Counted from the first letter of the stretch, positions 9,303 to 16,517 are shown. The stretch is DNA of 64,000 nt from Cohnella cholangitidis (GCF_014107495.1 NZ_CP041969.1:2691501-2755500); one strand, 5' to 3'. A program made the numbers and translations. Notes: a model not told the origin generated them from the sequence alone.

Positions 9303-9995
9303 CTACGAAGCGCAATATGGTCGAAATAGCGGAAGCAGAATATGAAGCCGACAGCCTTCCCCCGTTGACGTTAGGGTCATCGTTCCGCCGAGTGACGCGA
9401 TACGGCCTTGCATCGTCGTTAGCCCGAACCCCGGAGCGCATTGGACGTAAGGTTTGCCCTTATTGCTCAGGACGAGCTCGAGATTGCCGCTATTACAGAG
9501 CATAGATAGAGTAAACCGGGTGCTGTTACCGTGGCGGATCCCGTTCGTTAACCCTTCTTGGACCGTATAGTAAATCACTTTCTTCTGGTACGCGTTAAGG
9601 CACTCCGTAGGCGCGGACAGCTCGAGTCGCACGTTCGCTCCCGTCGCAGCCTTAGTCGTCTCCGCTAACCGGGACAACTCTGCCGCCAGATCGAAATCGA
9701 CGTTGCCTTCCTTTAAGGACCTCACCGATTTCCTGATCTCCTCCAGTCCGGTACGCACAGCCTCCTGCAGCAGATTCAGCTTCTGAACGCCCGCGTCCGG
9801 GTTCTGCTCCAGCAACCGGCGAATCGCATCGATCTGGACGATCGCCGTTGTCAGGGTATACCCTACTATATCATGAAGATCTCCGGCCAGACGTTGCCTC
9901 TCTTCCATTAGCAGCAATTCGATGAGCGCAGCATGCTCTGGAGCCGGATAACCGCTTTCCGTGCCCGCGTGCGCAGCGTTCGGGTAGTTCAACAC
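9303..9995 (-). CDS. Soluble orphan sensor histidine kinase (HisKA_3 / NarL-type)
   Basis: A DesK/LiaS/NarX-class kinase core. The DHp helix is RLAGDLHDIVGYTLT with the phospho-accepting His, and the ATPase domain has an N-box equivalent (EGLTNGIRHG) and G-box (GFGLTTMQGRI). There are no membrane segments and no sensor domain; the frame starts about 40 residues before the His. I chose the GTG at 9995 because GGAGGGAAAGGAG precedes it; an ATG at 10028 is in frame but lacks a ribosome site. No response regulator is adjacent, so its partner is unknown. It may be a truncated relic of a membrane kinase or a cytosolic sensor. Confidence 0.75.
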   Translation of the reverse strand: MLNYPNAAHAGTESGYPAPEHAALIELLLMEERQRLAGDLHDIVGYTLTTAIVQIDAIRRLLEQNPDAGVQKLNLLQEAVRTGLEEIRKSVRSLKEGNVDFDLAAELSRLAETTKAATGANVRLELSAPTECLNAYQKKVIYYTVQEGLTNGIRHGNSTRFTLSMLCNSGNLELVLSNKGKPYVQCAPGFGLTTMQGRIASLGGTMTLTSTGEGCRLHILLPLFRPYCAS

Positions 9996-10265
9996 AGTAA
10001 CCAGCTCCTTTCCCTCCGATATGTTCATATTAAACGCCGCAGTCCGTACCCGGTATCGGTAACATTACGTATTCCCTTTCGAGCCTTCCGCTTTCTCCCC
10101 GATCAAGATTAATTTCTCGTGGCCAGAGATATCACCCTCTCCAATGGAAGCGTACTATCCGTAAAGCGAAATCGCTATTATACTCCGGTATAAATTTCCG
10201 CAGCCGTATTCCGATCGTTCTGCTGACTGCGAGAGAGATGGAGAAAGATGGAGGCAGCGTAAAGA

Positions 10266-10556
10266 GAATAGCGGCACGCGGTGCCGTTATTGGGCGCTCC
10301 GGCGCTGTTTGGGGCAGAATTGCGGCACGCCGTGCCGTTATTGAGTGCTCCGCCGCTGTTTTGGGCGGAATAGCGGCACGCCGTGCCGTTATTGGGCGCC
10401 GGCGCTGTTTGCGGAATAGCGGCACGCCGTGCCGTTATTGAGTGCTCCGCCGCTGTTTTGGGCGGAATAGCGGCACGCGGTGCAGTTATTGAGCGCTCCG
10501 GCGCTGTTTTGGGCGGAATAGCGGCACGCGGTGCCGTTATTGGGCGCTCCGGCGCT
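10266..10556. repeat. Tandem array of six ~51-bp palindromic units
   Basis: Six head-to-tail units begin at about 10266, 10317, 10368, 10414, 10465 and 10516. Five are 51 bp or a truncated last copy; the third is 46 bp. Each has a GAATAGCGGCACGC(C/G)GTGCCGTTATTG core whose centre is a palindrome (CGGCAC...GTGCCG), then a GC-rich half with GCGCT(CC)GGCGCTGTTTTGGG. In units 1, 5 and 6 the centre is GCG, in 2-4 GCC; the arms are kept in all but unit 5 (one mismatch). Because 51 is divisible by 3, long frames stay open on both strands, but no start signals or codon bias support a protein. Confidence 0.9.
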
Positions 10557-10591
10557 GGCATCGCAGGGAGCTTTCCGTACATTCTGATAAG

Positions 10592-10617
10592 TTAAAAAGA
10601 CACCCCGACGGGTGTCT
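10592..10617 (-). terminator. Terminator of the HPP-like gene
   Basis: On the minus strand AGACACCC / GGGTGTCT (10598-10617) forms an 8-bp stem with a tetraloop, directly followed by TTTTTAAC. It ends the membrane-protein transcript and separates it from the repeat array. Confidence 0.85.
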
Positions 10618-10632
10618 TAATTGTAAATGCGG

Positions 10633-11121
10633 CTATGCGGCTTTCTCGGACTCCACTTGAGCGGCGGTTCCCTTAACCAGGAACGGCAGCGAAGACCATC
10701 TGCTCTCGATTTGATGGACGACATACAGCGTAATCAGCAATCCTAGCAGCGCTCCGCAAACCGACAGCGGAATCGCCCATATGAACGTCGGCTGCACGAA
10801 GAACGGAACGAAGGAAACCGCCAGAATCGGAGGCGCGTTCCATTTCAGCTTCGTAATAAGCGTTATGACGATAATCGTATTAATGAACAAAGAGATCACG
10901 CCCGGATGCACGGATACGATAACCGTTCCGATCACCGAGCTTACGATGGCTCCGAACGCGATTTTGCTCAACTCCGTCTTGCTGAACGGCTTCGAGATAA
11001 ACAGCAGGCTGAACGCCCCTATCGTCGGAAAAAATAGCGAATGCAACGAAGGAATGTGCGTGGAAATCCAGTAAACGACTACGATATATAAACAGATTGC
11101 GATCGTTTTTAAGTTCATCAT
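10633..11121 (-). CDS. HPP-family-like integral membrane protein
   Basis: A 162-residue, very hydrophobic protein with about four to five membrane helices (approx. 5-25, 30-47, 55-75, 77-92 and 100-135) and a short charged C-terminus. The FFPTIGAFSLLFISKPFSKTE and KWNAPPILAVSFVPFF segments resemble the repeated helices of HPP-family proteins, some plant and cyanobacterial members of which have been linked to nitrite transport. That function is only a suggestion here. Upstream it has a sigma-A-like promoter and a perfect TGTGA-N6-TCACA site, the same site as hmp 2.6 kb away, which puts it in a likely common regulon. Confidence 0.6.
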   Translation of the reverse strand: MMNLKTIAICLYIVVVYWISTHIPSLHSLFFPTIGAFSLLFISKPFSKTELSKIAFGAIVSSVIGTVIVSVHPGVISLFINTIIVITLITKLKWNAPPILAVSFVPFFVQPTFIWAIPLSVCGALLGLLITLYVVHQIESRWSSLPFLVKGTAAQVESEKAA

Positions 11122-11144
11122 AAACTCAACTCACCCAATGAGCT

Positions 11145-11173
11145 ATTTTATTCCCCTTTTCCGATCAAGTCAA
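11145..11173 (-). promoter_or_regulatory. Sigma-A promoter of the HPP-like gene
   Basis: The minus strand shows TTGACT (11173-11168), a 17-base spacer and TAAAAT (11150-11145). The predicted start is near 11138. Confidence 0.65.
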
Positions 11174-11181
11174 TGGGTTAT

Positions 11182-11197
11182 TGTGAGATTTGTCACA
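11182..11197 (-). promoter_or_regulatory. Crp/Fnr-type operator upstream of the HPP-like gene
   Basis: TGTGAGATTTGTCACA is a perfect match to the TGTGA-N6-TCACA consensus of Crp/Fnr-family regulators. It lies 8 bases upstream of the -35 box, centred about 51.5 bases before the predicted start. A Crp-type regulator is encoded at 12046-12576 and an identical-class site precedes hmp. Confidence 0.75.
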
Positions 11198-11253
11198 AAA
11201 AAGGAAATCAAGAACTGTCGTTTTCTTATCTAAAACCTCCATATCGTTATTTG

Positions 11254-11925
11254 TTACTTGAACAAAGCGTTTTCCACGTATGGCGCCAAAGCGTCCAACG
11301 GGTTGCCTATCGCAACGCCCGTCTCTTCCGATACCGATCTTGCCGCTTCCGTCATCGACAATTGGGCGACGGAAATCGCCTTCCCTTGGTCCGCGGCCAG
11401 AAGCTCGCGAATAGATGCGGCCAGAACGTTCTTGTACTGTTCTCTATTCCCCTGCATGAACAGCTCGAACGTATCGGGAATGACCCTAACCTCAATGTCC
11501 GGCCGCCTGCCTATCGCCGAAGCGTATTCCTGCAACCGTCCCATGGTCCCTTCGACGGTAGCCGGATTCGTAAAGAGCAGAATCTGATTTCCTTCCCGAT
11601 GGCTTACAAGGTCGAAGAAGGGCTCATCAATTTTGATGACGGGGACGGTGACCGCGAGCTGATCATCTTGAAGGAGCGCCACGTAATTCGTGCACGTAAT
11701 CAGGATAGCGTCGACGCGGGCTTGAGCGATCCACTCTATCTGCTCCTTCACCTTGCGCTCGGCATCGGGCAAGCTGAACGAATCGTCCGACGACACCCGG
11801 TACACCAAGGCGGGATCGACGAAATGCAGAAGCTCCGCCTCAACCTTGGAGAAAGCCTGCTCTATGTACTCAATGTTGGCGTAATGGGCATGCAAGCAAC
11901 CGATCCTTCTTTTCAAGACGACCAC
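11254..11925 (-). CDS. Asp/Glu/hydantoin racemase-superfamily protein
   Basis: A 223-residue protein. ILITCTNYVALL places a Cys at the first catalytic position of the Asp/Glu racemase fold, and HAHY and FTNPATVEGTM fit the phosphate-loop-like region. At the second catalytic position, ISVAQLSMTEAA carries Ser where two-Cys racemases have Cys, so a normal two-base racemization is doubtful; related proteins work as isomerases or decarboxylases or are unassigned. The start is uncertain: GTG at 11925, or TTG three codons later. It stands alone between two genes that carry Crp/Fnr sites. Confidence 0.6.
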   Translation of the reverse strand: MVVLKRRIGCLHAHYANIEYIEQAFSKVEAELLHFVDPALVYRVSSDDSFSLPDAERKVKEQIEWIAQARVDAILITCTNYVALLQDDQLAVTVPVIKIDEPFFDLVSHREGNQILLFTNPATVEGTMGRLQEYASAIGRRPDIEVRVIPDTFELFMQGNREQYKNVLAASIRELLAADQGKAISVAQLSMTEAARSVSEETGVAIGNPLDALAPYVENALFK

Positions 11926-11977
11926 CGCTTTCGTTTTACCTGCTATTCTAACATAACTCCTAATCGTTCGATGATGA

Positions 11978-11986
11978 TGCTACAAT
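11978..11986 (+). promoter_or_regulatory. Extended -10 promoter of the Crp-type gene
   Basis: TGCTACAAT is an extended -10 element (hexamer 11981-11986), about 60 bases before the ATG of the Crp-type regulator. No clear -35 box was found. Confidence 0.45.
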
Positions 11987-11997
11987 GGTAAACGAAA

Positions 11998-12027
11998 GAG
12001 CGAACGCCGACAGGTCGGCATTCGCTC
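11998..12027 (+). promoter_or_regulatory. 5'-UTR stem-loop just before the crp-type ribosome site
   Basis: GAGCGAACGCCGAC and CGGCATTCGCTC pair around an AGGT-type loop, ending 6 bases before the AGGAGG of the regulator gene. There is no T-run, so it is not a terminator. It could stabilise the mRNA or gate ribosome access. Confidence 0.4.
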
Positions 12028-12045
12028 CAGCTAGGAGGTCTATCT

Positions 12046-12576
12046 ATGTTGCTGCATAAAGGCGAAGTTCTCTTTCGCCAAGGAGAATCGGGTTCCCTGT
12101 ATCATCTTAAGAGCGGTCTCCTGAAGATCGTGCGCATTCACGAAGACGGCACCCCCGTCATGGTGAATGTTATCGTTCCGAACGAAATCATTCCCCACCA
12201 TTCGTTAATCAGCCCCAATCCGAATTACGGAACGGCTATCGCGCTAGTAACCTGCGAAGTCGACGTCCTGCCTGCCAAGGAATGGTACCAGGATCTCGAA
12301 CGCAACCCGGACAAATGCCGCGATATCGCGCTGCTCCTTCAAGATAAGCTGCGAATGATGCAGAAGCGGATCGACCAACTGACGGAGGTGGCGCCCGCGG
12401 ACAAGCTACGTAAACTCCAAGCTTGGTTTCAGTCCTTTTTCAAGGATATCGACTTAACGGAACTGCTCACTCAAGACGAAATCGCCCAATTCATCGGCGT
12501 CCGCCGGGAAACGGTGAACCGGCTGCTTCGTTCTCAAACCAGTTCCAAGTTGCCCGCAGGACCGAAGAACTCGTAA
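12046..12576 (+). CDS. Crp/Fnr-family transcriptional regulator
   Basis: A 176-residue regulator, short for the family (about 220). Residues about 1-100 form a cyclic-nucleotide-binding-like beta roll, then the dimer helix (about 95-120), then a winged HTH (about 138-165). The recognition helix VRRETVNRLL has the RE..xR spacing of Crp, which reads TGTGA half-sites, rather than the Fnr ExxSR pattern. Only two Cys are present and not as an Fe-S set. The ribosome site is AGGAGG. Its last 43 bases overlap the end of hmp on the other strand. The two TGTGA-N6-TCACA sites nearby make it the obvious candidate regulator of hmp and the HPP-like gene (inference). Confidence 0.85.
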   Translation: MLLHKGEVLFRQGESGSLYHLKSGLLKIVRIHEDGTPVMVNVIVPNEIIPHHSLISPNPNYGTAIALVTCEVDVLPAKEWYQDLERNPDKCRDIALLLQDKLRMMQKRIDQLTEVAPADKLRKLQAWFQSFFKDIDLTELLTQDEIAQFIGVRRETVNRLLRSQTSSKLPAGPKNS

Positions 12577-13757
12577 TGAACGTCCGTCGCGGGGACTCCC
12601 CATTCCTTCAATGCACGATAGATGGTCTTCATGAACGGCACGGGGCCGCAGAAATAGAAGCTGGCGTCTCGAGTCGGAACTACGGCTTGCAGCCAAGGCA
12701 GGTCCACATAACCTTCCTTGTGGTAAGAATGCTCGTCTCGGTCTTGTTCCGTCGGCTTCTCGTAGCACCAATAAGCTTGAAGCTGGGAATGCTTGCCGAC
12801 AAGCTCTTCAACTTGCCCCTTCATAGCGTGCAACTTCCCGTTCTGAGCGGCATGGATAAACGTCACTTGACGCTTAGGCTGAGAGTCGGCCAACGTCTTG
12901 AGCATGCTGAACATCGGGGTTAAGCCTACACCTCCGCTAACGAGCACGACCGGACGTTGGTCTTGCGCGTTCAGCGTGAAGTCTCCAGCCGGAGCGGAAA
13001 GGAACAGCACATCGTTCTCGCCGACCTGCTCATGCAAGTAGTTAGACACTTTGCCCGCCGGGCGATCCTCCACCGCGTCTTCCCGCTTAACGGTAATCCG
13101 GTAGTAAGGCTTTCCGGACGCGTCCGAAAGGCTGTACTGGCGGATATGCGTATTTTTCTCTCCCGGAATCTCGACCTTAACGCTTATATATTGTCCCGCT
13201 TCATATGCGGCAATGCCCTTGCCGTCCTGCGGAACGAGATAGAACGAAGTGATGACGTCGCTTTCCTTCGCTTTCCTAGCCACCTTGAACGCTCTGAAGT
13301 CCGCCCAGCCGCCCTCCTGCTCCTCGGATTGTTTGTACATTTCCGCCTCTACGCTAATGAAGGCATCCGCAATGATTCCGTATGCTTCCGCCCACGCCTG
13401 CAAAATCTCCTCCGTTGCCGCATCCCCTAGCACGTCTTTGATGGCCGCCAGCAAATTCTGTCCCACGATCGGATAATGTTCGGCTTTGATTCCTAAGCTC
13501 CTATGCTTGTGTCCGATCTGCTTCACTACCGGAAGGATCGCTTCCAGCTTATCGATATTCGCGGCCGCGGCGTACACCGCGTTCGCAAGCGCGGTTTGCT
13601 GTCTGCCCTGCTTCTGATTGGCGTGATTGAATATATTCAACAATTCGGGGTGTTTGGTGAACAACATTTCATAGAACCGCTTCGTAATCGCCGTCCCATG
13701 CACCTCCAGAACCGGTACCGTCGACTTGATCACTTCAATGCTTTTTACGCTTAACAT
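12534..13757 (-). CDS. hmp: Flavohemoprotein / nitric oxide dioxygenase
   Basis: This 407-residue enzyme oxidises NO to nitrate using O2 and NAD(P)H. The globin domain (1-140) carries Tyr29, Gln53 and proximal His85 (HKHRSLGIKAEHY), matching the E. coli Hmp pocket. The FAD-binding domain (about 150-258) has HIRQYSLSD. The NAD domain (about 265-400) has VLVSGGVGLTPMFSML and FYFCGPVPFM, with the C-terminal YEFFGP. Length is typical (about 400). It converges on the Crp-type gene with a 43-bp coding overlap. A Crp/Fnr site lies at exactly the class II activator position of its promoter. Confidence 0.96.
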   Translation of the reverse strand: MLSVKSIEVIKSTVPVLEVHGTAITKRFYEMLFTKHPELLNIFNHANQKQGRQQTALANAVYAAAANIDKLEAILPVVKQIGHKHRSLGIKAEHYPIVGQNLLAAIKDVLGDAATEEILQAWAEAYGIIADAFISVEAEMYKQSEEQEGGWADFRAFKVARKAKESDVITSFYLVPQDGKGIAAYEAGQYISVKVEIPGEKNTHIRQYSLSDASGKPYYRITVKREDAVEDRPAGKVSNYLHEQVGENDVLFLSAPAGDFTLNAQDQRPVVLVSGGVGLTPMFSMLKTLADSQPKRQVTFIHAAQNGKLHAMKGQVEELVGKHSQLQAYWCYEKPTEQDRDEHSYHKEGYVDLPWLQAVVPTRDASFYFCGPVPFMKTIYRALKEWGVPATDVHYEFFGPAGNLELV

Positions 13758-13793
13758 GCCGTTTCTCGCCCCTTCTCAAATCGGAATGTCCTA

Positions 13794-13799
13794 AGTATA
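13794..13799 (-). promoter_or_regulatory. -10 element of the hmp promoter
   Basis: The minus strand reads TATACT at 13799-13794, giving a start near 13787. The -35 region has no TTGACA; it is occupied by the Crp/Fnr operator, as in class II activated promoters. Confidence 0.55.
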
Positions 13800-13820
13800 G
13801 GTTAGGGTAACTCGCGTACC

Positions 13821-13836
13821 TGTGATTTCAGTCACA
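13821..13836 (-). promoter_or_regulatory. Crp/Fnr-type operator upstream of hmp
   Basis: TGTGATTTCAGTCACA matches TGTGA-N6-TCACA perfectly. Its centre (13828.5) lies about 41.5 bases upstream of the predicted start at 13787, the canonical class II activation distance. The likely regulator is the adjacent Crp-type protein. Confidence 0.8.
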
Positions 13837-13880
13837 CCAAAATAGGACAAAGTATGGCGATAGGTTACCCGGGCGAGCGC

Positions 13881-13915
13881 AAAATAAAAGCACTAAAGCA
13901 GTTGGCTTTAGCGCT
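13881..13915 (-). terminator. Terminator of the 87-residue gene
   Basis: An 11-bp stem (AGCGCTAAAGC / GCTTTAGTGCT on the minus strand, one mismatch, 13889-13915) is followed by TTTTATTTTG, just after the stop at 13922. Confidence 0.85.
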
Positions 13916-13921
13916 CATCCA

Positions 13922-14185
13922 TTAAATATCTACCGCGAGATGGGGTTTGCTGTAATGGCTCGTGCCTCCGCCGCCGACCAGTACTCTTCCCCCTTTATTG
14001 AACGTTAGCAATTTAGAAGTGCCGTTATTCAGCAACACCCTGACCTCCGCGCGACTAGCCGTTGCGACATAGATGACATACCCGCTTCTGGACACGATCG
14101 TTCTCCACTTTCCATCGAATTCGGAACGGAGCACCCGATTGGAATACACCTGGTTTTCGATGGCTTTGACATTGGCTTTCCTCAT
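13922..14185 (-). CDS. Small protein of unknown function
   Basis: An 87-residue protein from the ATG at 14185, chosen because GGAGGGAGG lies 7 bases before it; a GTG/ATG extension to 14209 lacks a ribosome site. The sequence is basic and beta-rich (WRTIVSRSGYVIYVATASRAEVRVLL) with a Gly-rich turn (VLVGGGGTSHY). I do not recognise the family. It is followed by its own terminator, so it appears to be a single-gene transcript. Confidence 0.6.
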   Translation of the reverse strand: MRKANVKAIENQVYSNRVLRSEFDGKWRTIVSRSGYVIYVATASRAEVRVLLNNGTSKLLTFNKGGRVLVGGGGTSHYSKPHLAVDI

Positions 14186-14305
14186 GGCTCGCCTCCCTCC
14201 AACCGGCAAACTTAACGACGGTTCATAATCATTTTATTCGGGAAACCCGCAATGGAGTGGACAGCTTGGCCAGTATATTTTGCTGCTTGGTCCCTTGCCA
14301 AGAGG

Positions 14306-14345
14306 TTGACTAAATCCGATTTTTATATTATCTTAAATTTAAGAT
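14306..14345 (+). promoter_or_regulatory. Pirin gene promoter with MhqR-like palindromic operator
   Basis: TTGACT (14306-14311), a 17-base spacer and TATCTT (14329-14334) form a plausible promoter. The perfect 16-bp palindrome ATCTTAAATTTAAGAT (14330-14345) overlaps the -10 and start region, and another TTTAAGAT half-site follows at about 14353-14360. The pattern ATCT-N2-AATT-N2-AGAT resembles the quinone-responsive MarR-family MhqR box. The regulator itself is not encoded nearby. Confidence 0.6.
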
Positions 14346-14386
14346 TTATAGTTTTAAGATATACGAATTGAAAGGGGAACGTTAAA

Positions 14387-15268
14387 ATGACTACATTTCG
14401 CCCAATAGAGGGAACGTATGCGGGAGCGCCATTCCATATGGTCGGGGACGGTTTTCGAGTGTCCAACTACTTTCCGTCGGGAAATGACTTCGGCGAGCGT
14501 TTTAGCCCTTTTATCTTGATGGACTATAATGCTCCGTTTACTTTCCCGCCATCTGCCTCCGTGAAGGGAGTCGGAGCGCATCCGCATAGAGGTTTCGAGA
14601 CGGTGACGATTGCTTACGAGGGTTATATCGAACACCATGACAACCATGGCAACCACGGGATCATCGGCCCGGGCGACGTGCAATGGATGACGGCCGGCTC
14701 CGGCTTATTGCACAAGGAATATCATGAACCCGAATTTTCCAAGCGCGGCGGCCTCTTTCAAATGATCCAATTGTGGGTGAACCTGCCTCGCGAGCATAAA
14801 ATGCATCCGCCTAAGTATCAAGAGCTGCTAAAGAACGACATGGGTAAAATCGACCTTCCCGACGAGGGCGGAACCGTTAGGGTGATCGCCGGCGACTACA
14901 ACGGAGTGAAGGGTCCGGCCCAAACCTTCACCCCGATCCACCTGTTCGATCTTGCTCTTAAAGCGGGCGGTAAATCCCGGTTCGAGCTGCCTTCCTCCTA
15001 CAATACGGCGGCTCTGGTGCTGCGGGGGACCGCAACGATTAACGGCGCCGAAGCTGCGAACGAAGGGGATTTCATTTTGTTCGCGAACGCTCCCGGGGAA
15101 ATTCTCGTCGAAGGGCAAACCGATGATACGCTTGTTATCGTGTTGAGCGGCGAACCGCTGAACGAGCCGGTCTTCCAGCACGGCCCGTTCGTCATGAACA
15201 GCCGCGAGGAATTAATCGAAGCCTTCAAGGACTTCCAAGCGGGGAAAATGGGCAACGCCGATTTCTGA
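14387..15268 (+). CDS. Pirin-family protein
   Basis: A 293-residue bicupin. The N-terminal cupin carries the metal-binding motif GAHPHRGFETVT (two His), a further His in the IEHHDNHGN segment and the conserved GDVQWMTAGSGLLHKEYHE. The C-terminal half is the degenerate second cupin with the pirin C-terminal domain. Bacterial pirins of this type can have quercetin 2,3-dioxygenase activity and are often induced by quinones or electrophiles, which fits the MhqR-like operator upstream. It has an AAGGGG ribosome site and is monocistronic, ending at a strong shared hairpin. Confidence 0.9.
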   Translation: MTTFRPIEGTYAGAPFHMVGDGFRVSNYFPSGNDFGERFSPFILMDYNAPFTFPPSASVKGVGAHPHRGFETVTIAYEGYIEHHDNHGNHGIIGPGDVQWMTAGSGLLHKEYHEPEFSKRGGLFQMIQLWVNLPREHKMHPPKYQELLKNDMGKIDLPDEGGTVRVIAGDYNGVKGPAQTFTPIHLFDLALKAGGKSRFELPSSYNTAALVLRGTATINGAEAANEGDFILFANAPGEILVEGQTDDTLVIVLSGEPLNEPVFQHGPFVMNSREELIEAFKDFQAGKMGNADF

Positions 15269-15300
15269 TCTATGGCAGCATCATGGCGTGACCTAATGAA

Positions 15301-15341
15301 AGAGCTGTTCCCGTAGGCCAATCGCCTATTGGAACAGCTCT
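15301..15341. terminator. Bidirectional hairpin between pirin and greA
   Basis: AGAGCTGTTCC (15301-15311) pairs with GGAACAGCTCT (15331-15341), and an inner TAGGC / GCCTA stem extends it. It sits between two convergent genes. T-tracts are poor, but stem stability is high. Confidence 0.7.
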
Positions 15342-15347
15342 CTTCGG

Positions 15348-15833
15348 TTATATGCCCTTAATCTGTAGTACCTCGTATTTAACGACTCCCACAGGCGCTT
15401 CGACGCTAACGACATCTCCGACCTTTTTGCCGACCAGCGCTTTGCCCAGCGGGCTTTCGTAAGAGATTTTGTTCTCCATGACGTCCGCCTCCGCAGGGCC
15501 GACAATCTGGTACTCCATCTCCTCGGCGAATTCGATGTCGTTCAAGACGACGACCGCGCCCACCTGAATGGTCGAATGATCCAAATCGTCGGAATCGACG
15601 ACTTTGGCTTTATTCAACATTTTCTCCAGCACGATAATTCTCGTTTCCATGAACGATTGGTCGTTCTTGGCCGAATGGTATTCGCTATTTTCTTTAAGAT
15701 CGCCATAGCTGATCGCCAACTTAATCCGGGCGGCGAGTTCCTTGCGCTTTACGTATTTAAGATCATCAAGCTCCGCTTGCAGCTTGGCTAAGCCTTCTTT
15801 GGTCAATATGACTTCATCGTTCGCATTAGACAT
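15348..15833 (-). CDS. greA: Transcription elongation factor GreA
   Basis: A 161-residue factor that stimulates transcript cleavage in backtracked RNA polymerase. The N-terminal coiled coil includes LTKEGLAKLQAELDDLKYVKRKELAARI and the acidic tip GDLKENSEYHSAKNDQ with the conserved D-x-x-E-N motif. The C-terminal FKBP-like part ends in ISYESPLGKALVGKKVGD. Length matches GreA (about 158). This may be one of two Gre paralogs, as is common in Bacillales; position alone does not tell which. Confidence 0.93.
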   Translation of the reverse strand: MSNANDEVILTKEGLAKLQAELDDLKYVKRKELAARIKLAISYGDLKENSEYHSAKNDQSFMETRIIVLEKMLNKAKVVDSDDLDHSTIQVGAVVVLNDIEFAEEMEYQIVGPAEADVMENKISYESPLGKALVGKKVGDVVSVEAPVGVVKYEVLQIKGI

Positions 15834-15928
15834 GATGCGCAGCTCCCATTCGCTTTCTTCTGTACTCCATTCTAACCTATATTCCCGGCAAGTACACTTT
15901 AATCAACGACATCGCGAATGATTCCGTC

Positions 15929-16489
15929 TCAATCGCCGATCGCTTCCCCGATAGGAGTCGGCAATCCATCGATGCTCGTCGTATTTTTGTCCTTCCAATA
16001 CTGCTTAAGCCCATCTTCGCCCTTCTGATCGGCCCACCGGCTCAGCGTCTCCCGCTCTCCCGAATAGTCCATGAAGGGAATGGAGTAGCCGCAAGACGTC
16101 TGAACGATGTCGAAATCAAGGATAATGATCTGTCTTGCTCCGGGAATCGGCGAAAACTTCGGATATAATTCATTCCATTCCGGCGATCCCGGCAGGACGA
16201 CCGTCCCCGTTCCGTACAGCCTCAGAATATTCGGCGGGCCTTCGAAGGCGCAGAACATCACCGTAACTCTTCCGTTCTCTCGGATGTGGGCGCTGGTTTC
16301 GTTTCCGCTCCCGGTCATGTCCAAGTAAGCTACTCTATTGGCGGACAGAACCCGCAAAGTGTCGTAGCCTTTAGGAGAAATATTCACGTGGCCGTCTTCG
16401 GACAGCGGCGCTGATCCCACGAAAAAGATGCGTTGTTTCGCAATGAATTCCTCATGTACGGGCAGCAATGCGGTAAATTGTTTTCCCAT
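15929..16489 (-). CDS. Pyridoxamine 5'-phosphate oxidase-fold protein (FMN-binding split barrel)
   Basis: A 186-residue protein from the ATG at 16489, preceded by AGAGGGGG; the longer frame to 16531 has no ribosome site. FFVGSAPLSEDGHVNISPKGYDTLRVL and VAYLDMTGSGNETSAHIRENGRVTVMFCAF are typical of the PNPOx-like family that binds FMN or F420. WADQKGEDGLKQYWKDKN and the GLPT tail match a conserved subgroup of unknown substrate. It sits downstream of a MocR-type regulator, with a second PNPOx-fold gene on the other side, suggesting linked vitamin B6 or flavin redox chemistry. Confidence 0.8.
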   Translation of the reverse strand: MGKQFTALLPVHEEFIAKQRIFFVGSAPLSEDGHVNISPKGYDTLRVLSANRVAYLDMTGSGNETSAHIRENGRVTVMFCAFEGPPNILRLYGTGTVVLPGSPEWNELYPKFSPIPGARQIIILDFDIVQTSCGYSIPFMDYSGERETLSRWADQKGEDGLKQYWKDKNTTSIDGLPTPIGEAIGD

Positions 16490-16517
16490 CTCGTTTCCCC
16501 CTCTGCTTAAGGCAGCT

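Noticed and set aside
10266..10556. CRISPR array
   Set aside because: The units are head-to-tail without unique spacers, and no cas genes are present.
10178..10582. Minus-strand frame of about 134 codons with 17-residue repeats
   Set aside because: It is a by-product of the 51-bp DNA repeat (period divisible by three). Both strands are open, there is no ribosome site, and the residues follow the DNA palindrome rather than a protein pattern.
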